From: Mycoplasmatota bacterium
GTDB lineage: Bacteria; Bacillota_I; Bacilli_A; Haloplasmatales; Haloplasmataceae
Direction of reading: 5' to 3'
NCBI GenBank assembly: GCA_018394295.1
Contig: CP074573.1
Location: forward strand, 620,001 to 684,000
DNA length: 64,000 nt
Made by a program: the position numbers and the translations under genes. Every line of letters starts with the position of its first letter. Positions within the stretch are counted from its first letter, which is position 1. Below are positions 60,892 to 64,000 of this stretch, piece after piece. The notes beneath the pieces were generated by a model. That model made no database searches and was not told the origin of the DNA. It saw only the letters and a list, made by a program, of their open reading frames with translations.

Positions 60892-62433
60892 GTGAAAAGA
60901 AATTTATTGATATGTTTTATGTTTTTAATTAGCTTGATTTTACTTTCCTCATGTAGTTCTGACAAACATAATAATAATTATCAGGAAAATTATGTTTATA
61001 CGACAACAACATCAATGAAAGGTGATTTTAATACTGAAGAATACAATATCATTGAGGAAAATCCCATTCAAGATGTGTTAAGTTCACCACTCTCTACTTT
61101 CTCAATTGATGTCGATACAGCCTCCTATGCTAATGTAAGACGTTTTTTGAATGAAGGTAGCATTCCACCTAAAGGTGCAATTAGAACTGAGGAAATGATC
61201 AACTACTTTACTTATGACTATCCATCGCCTGAAGATAAACCTCTGGCTATGTATACAGAAGTAGCACCTTGTCCATGGAATGATAAACGCAACTTAGCAA
61301 TGATTACCATTCAAGGAGAAAAAATTGATACAACTAATTTTCCACAAAGTAATTTAGTATTTTTAATTGATGTATCTGGTTCAATGTCAGATTCTAATAA
61401 ATTACCACTTGTTAAATCTTCATTGAGACTATTAGTAAATCATTTAAGAGAAGATGACCTGATTTCTATTGTTGTCTATGCGGGTTCATCTCGAGTTGTT
61501 TTAGAACCAACAAGAGGAAATGAAAAAGATACGATTAATCAAGCAATCGATAGTTTACAAGCCGGTGGTTCAACTGCTGGTGGATCTGGAATTCAATTAG
61601 CTTATGAACAAGCCAATAAATATTTTGCTGAAGGCGGTAATAATCGTGTTATATTAACAACAGATGGTGATTTTAATGTTGGTGTATCTTCTGATAGTGA
61701 ACTGGAAGAATTAATTGAAGAAAAACGTGATGATGGAATCTTTTTAAGTGTATTGGGATTTGGAACAGGAAATTATAAAGATTCAAGAATGGAATTGTTA
61801 GCGGATAAAGGAAATGGAAACTATGCCTACATTGATAGTTTTATGGAAGCAAAAAAAGTATTGGTTGAACAAATGAGTTCAACGCTTTTAACAATTGCTA
61901 AAGATGTTAAAATCCAAATTGAATTTAATCCTGCAGTTATTAAAGGCTATCGATTAATTGGTTATGAAAATCGCATTTTAGATGACAGCGATTTTCAGGA
62001 TGATAAGAAAGATGCAGGCGATATTGGTGCTGGTTTTACAGTTACAGCATTTTATGAATTGATTATGACCGATTCAAATGAAGAAATCGATAGTATTGAT
62101 GATTTGAAATATCAGGAACGTCAGTTTACGAATTTTGATGATGTAATGACTATTAAACTACGATATAAAGAACCAACTGAAGATATCAGTCAATTAATGG
62201 AAGAAGTAATTAAGGTTACAGATATTGTAGATAATCCATCTCAAAACTTTTTATTCGCTAGTTCTGTTGCTGAATTTAGCTTATTATTAAGAGATTCTGA
62301 ATATAAAGGGAATGCGAATTTCGATCAAATCATCCAAAGAGCAACCCTTTCTAAAGGCGAAGATGAGAAAGGCTATCGTTCTGAATTTATTCGTTTAGTA
62401 GGACTTGCGAAAAGTCTAATCAATCGAGAATAG
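60892..62433 (+). CDS. vWA-domain lipoprotein, YfbK family
   Basis: 513 residues. GTG 60892 has AAAGGAG seven to eight bases upstream; another GTG at 60883 is too close. The lipobox is LLSSC within the first 23 residues. The N-terminal YfbK domain (STFSIDVDTASYANVRRFLNEG, GAIRTEEMINYFTYDYPSP) is followed by a vWA domain with a MIDAS, LIDVSGSMSDS, and TTDGDFNVGVSSDSEL. The C-terminus is the DUF3520-like segment. Surface-exposed and metal-binding; binding partners are unknown. A terminator lies behind. Confidence 0.92.
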   Translation: MKRNLLICFMFLISLILLSSCSSDKHNNNYQENYVYTTTTSMKGDFNTEEYNIIEENPIQDVLSSPLSTFSIDVDTASYANVRRFLNEGSIPPKGAIRTEEMINYFTYDYPSPEDKPLAMYTEVAPCPWNDKRNLAMITIQGEKIDTTNFPQSNLVFLIDVSGSMSDSNKLPLVKSSLRLLVNHLREDDLISIVVYAGSSRVVLEPTRGNEKDTINQAIDSLQAGGSTAGGSGIQLAYEQANKYFAEGGNNRVILTTDGDFNVGVSSDSELEELIEEKRDDGIFLSVLGFGTGNYKDSRMELLADKGNGNYAYIDSFMEAKKVLVEQMSSTLLTIAKDVKIQIEFNPAVIKGYRLIGYENRILDDSDFQDDKKDAGDIGAGFTVTAFYELIMTDSNEEIDSIDDLKYQERQFTNFDDVMTIKLRYKEPTEDISQLMEEVIKVTDIVDNPSQNFLFASSVAEFSLLLRDSEYKGNANFDQIIQRATLSKGEDEKGYRSEFIRLVGLAKSLINRE

Positions 62434-62452
62434 TATAAGTTTAAATTGATAT

Positions 62453-62503
62453 AAAAACTTGAATGTAAATTGTACTAATGAGTACTTTTACATTCAAGTT
62501 TTT
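62453..62503. terminator. bidirectional terminator
   Basis: AAAACTTGAATGTAAA pairs with TTTACATTCAAGTTTT around an 18-base loop. It sits between the convergent vWA and cysteine-rich genes. Confidence 0.88.
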
Positions 62504-62844
62504 TATTTATTATCAAATGATTTGATACACATAGAAGCTGATTCTAAACAAACTTGCTGTGTCATTTTTGTACAGACATCATTAAAGTTTTCACATTCTT
62601 TTGCGGTGACTTCTGCTAAATGGGCACAAATTAAGGCCATTTTTTTTGCGTGTTTCGATTTTCGTGTTAAAAAACCAACAGTCATCTGTGCATGTATTTC
62701 ACATTCTACTAAATTTTTGATCAACTCACCACGATCTTTGAGGTCAGGTGCATTAAGGCATTCATCCAGGCATTCATTACAAGCTTGTGCACAATCATTT
62801 AAAAAATCAATACAGATTTGATATTCACTCTCAATAAAATCCAT
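62503..62844 (-). CDS. cysteine-rich four-helix bundle protein (DUF326-like)
   Basis: 113 residues from ATG 62844, behind AGGAGGATAAG. Cys residues recur in helices: QICIDFLNDCAQACNECLDECLNAP, LVECEIHAQMTVGF, LICAHLAEVTAKECENFNDVC, VCLESASMCIKSF. This is the pattern of DUF326/Csp-type copper-storage bundles. It probably binds Cu(I) or another thiophilic metal. It lies behind rlmI on the same strand. Confidence 0.85.
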   Translation of the reverse strand: MDFIESEYQICIDFLNDCAQACNECLDECLNAPDLKDRGELIKNLVECEIHAQMTVGFLTRKSKHAKKMALICAHLAEVTAKECENFNDVCTKMTQQVCLESASMCIKSFDNK

Positions 62845-62897
62845 GCTTATCCTCCTTTGTTCATTATAGTATAGTAAACAAAGAGAAGTAAAATACA

Positions 62898-64000
62898 TTA
62901 TTTTGGATTTATTTGTAAAATATATAGTTTTAAATATAGTGATTCATCATATCCCCAAACAATAGGATGGTCTATATCTTGTGTTCTATAGTCTATTTCT
63001 CTGATGGTTTTATGCGCATCATGTGCTGCTTCTTCAAGCATTGTTTTAAATAATTCTGGTTTCATATAATGAGAACATGAAGCGGTTACTAGAAAACCAC
63101 CAGGCTTTACTAATTTCATTCCTCTTAAATTTATTTCTTTGTACCCTCGATAAGCACTTTTAATTTTCTTTGCTGATTTGGTGAAGGCAGGTGGGTCTAA
63201 TATGACTACATCATAAAGTTTAAATGCATCTGTATAAGCTTTAAGTAAATCAAAAGCATTTCCACAAATAAAATTAATTTTGTCTTCTACTTTGTTTAAT
63301 TCTGCGTTCTTTTTAGCAAGTGCTAAAGCCATTTCTGATATGTCGATAGCGTCAACTTCTTTTGCTCCATAGCTAGCAGCATGTAAAGCAAAACCGCCTG
63401 TATGGGTAAAACAATCTAAAACTTTCGCATCTTTCACAATTGCTTTTATGGATGCGTGATTGGCTTTTTGATCTAAAAAACTACCTGTTTTTTGACCACC
63501 TGCGATGTCTACATAAAAATTAACACCATTTTCACTAATAATTGTGACTGGGTCAAATGTTTGATACAGGAATCCTTTTTTTTCTTCTAACCCTTCTAAT
63601 AGACGAACGGAATTATCATTTCGTTCATATATTCCTTTCGGTTTAACTAGTTCAATTAGTAATTTCACAATTAAATCTTTATACTGATCAATCCCATAAG
63701 TTAATGTTTGAATGGATAAATAGTCATTGAATTTGTCAACAATTAATCCTGGTAATTGATCAGCTTCACCAAAAATGAGTCTGTAACTTTCGCTAGTCAT
63801 CATTTTTTGTCTGTATAGATAGGCATTTTCAATTCTTTTCCGAAAAAATTCTTCATTGATTTCTTCATCAATATTTCGGGTCATCATTCGAACTAAAATA
63901 AGTGATTTTGGATTTATATATCCTTTACCTAAAAATCTTCCTTTATGATTATAAACTGATACGATATCGCCTGATTGATAATCTCCTTCGATATGGTCTA
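62898..64000 (-). CDS. rlmI: class I SAM-dependent rRNA methyltransferase (RlmI/YwbD-like), 5' end outside window
   Basis: At least 367 residues; the frame stays open to the window edge, so the start is missing. The N-terminal PUA domain part reads DHIEGDYQSGDIVSVYNHKGRFLGKGYINPKS. The Rossmann methyltransferase has KVLDCFTHTGGFALHAA (SAM site), DAIDISEMALALAKKN, and VVILDPPAFTKSAKKI (catalytic DPPAF). In E. coli RlmI makes m5C1962 in 23S rRNA. Completeness of the N-terminus cannot be judged. Confidence 0.93.
   Translation of the reverse strand, partial: DHIEGDYQSGDIVSVYNHKGRFLGKGYINPKSLILVRMMTRNIDEEINEEFFRKRIENAYLYRQKMMTSESYRLIFGEADQLPGLIVDKFNDYLSIQTLTYGIDQYKDLIVKLLIELVKPKGIYERNDNSVRLLEGLEEKKGFLYQTFDPVTIISENGVNFYVDIAGGQKTGSFLDQKANHASIKAIVKDAKVLDCFTHTGGFALHAASYGAKEVDAIDISEMALALAKKNAELNKVEDKINFICGNAFDLLKAYTDAFKLYDVVILDPPAFTKSAKKIKSAYRGYKEINLRGMKLVKPGGFLVTASCSHYMKPELFKTMLEEAAHDAHKTIREIDYRTQDIDHPIVWGYDESLYLKLYILQINPK

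Noticed and set aside
1-64000. Mycoplasma-type genetic code (TGA as Trp)
   Set aside because: Trp residues are encoded by TGG throughout, and TGA ends genes, for example the sigma factor at 2896-2898.

Overview
This window is very AT-rich and carries short, Gram-positive-style operons. Shine-Dalgarno sites are strong (AGGAGG or GGAGG), starts are ATG, GTG and TTG, TGA is used as a stop and tryptophan is TGG. Lipoprotein and signal-peptide genes, a YuaF/FloT flotillin pair, a SpoVB-like flippase, Feo iron transport and E. coli-type SpeD with SpeE all point to a low-GC member of the Bacillota, possibly near Haloplasma, Turicibacter or other relatives of the Mollicutes. The species cannot be fixed from the sequence alone. 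I saw no rRNA, tRNA or CRISPR array.

Layout. 1-2.2 kb is a graveyard: a cut uppP end, a Tn3-family transposase remnant, an Rhs-like remnant and a doubly frameshifted small gene. 2.3-9.5 kb holds an ECF sigma factor with a membrane partner, a SecB-like protein, and an operon of a 1033-residue exported beta-propeller protein plus an ABC-2 exporter. 9.6-13.9 kb is a nested transposon: an ISL3-type element inserted inside the terminal repeat of an IS66 element, with clean 8-bp target duplications for both. 14-24.2 kb carries an autoregulated XRE repressor, an AraC/GyrI-like regulator, two ABC exporter operons, two fluoride channel genes and a flippase. 24.2-25.4 kb is a cluster of low-complexity coat- or surface-like proteins (Arg/Tyr/Cys-rich, Cys/His-rich, Asn/Tyr/Pro-rich repeats), two of them very short. 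25.5-44.3 kb is mostly housekeeping: phosphodiesterase, CDF transporter, ferredoxin, HAD phosphatase, iron regulator with feoA/feoB, spermidine synthesis, Nudix, flotillin, and an RloA-like ATPase with a HEPN protein. 44.3-53.6 kb is an accessory array: two damaged peroxiredoxin copies on a ~690-bp duplication, a secreted zinc phospholipase C-like protein with a beta-trefoil domain, seven paralogous small four-helix membrane proteins and an IS3-family element sitting in one of them. 53.6-64 kb returns to housekeeping: thioesterase, GNAT, rhodanese, diguanylate cyclase, pseudouridine synthase, MscS, a vWA lipoprotein and RlmI.

Two themes run through the window. First, many genes are interrupted by single-base changes, several in homopolymer runs (the 1.7-kb gene, ISL3 transposase, IS66 tnpC, IS3 orfAB) and others elsewhere (feoB, a four-helix membrane protein). 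Either the lineage is decaying or the assembly has indel errors, and this should be settled before any gene is called dead. Second, the least familiar material is the family of small membrane proteins carrying an Ile-Glu-Asp-Gly-Met-like motif, duplicated around a secreted phospholipase-like enzyme and peroxiredoxin. The exported beta-propeller/ABC operon and the ATPase-HEPN pair are the next best candidates for an undescribed system.
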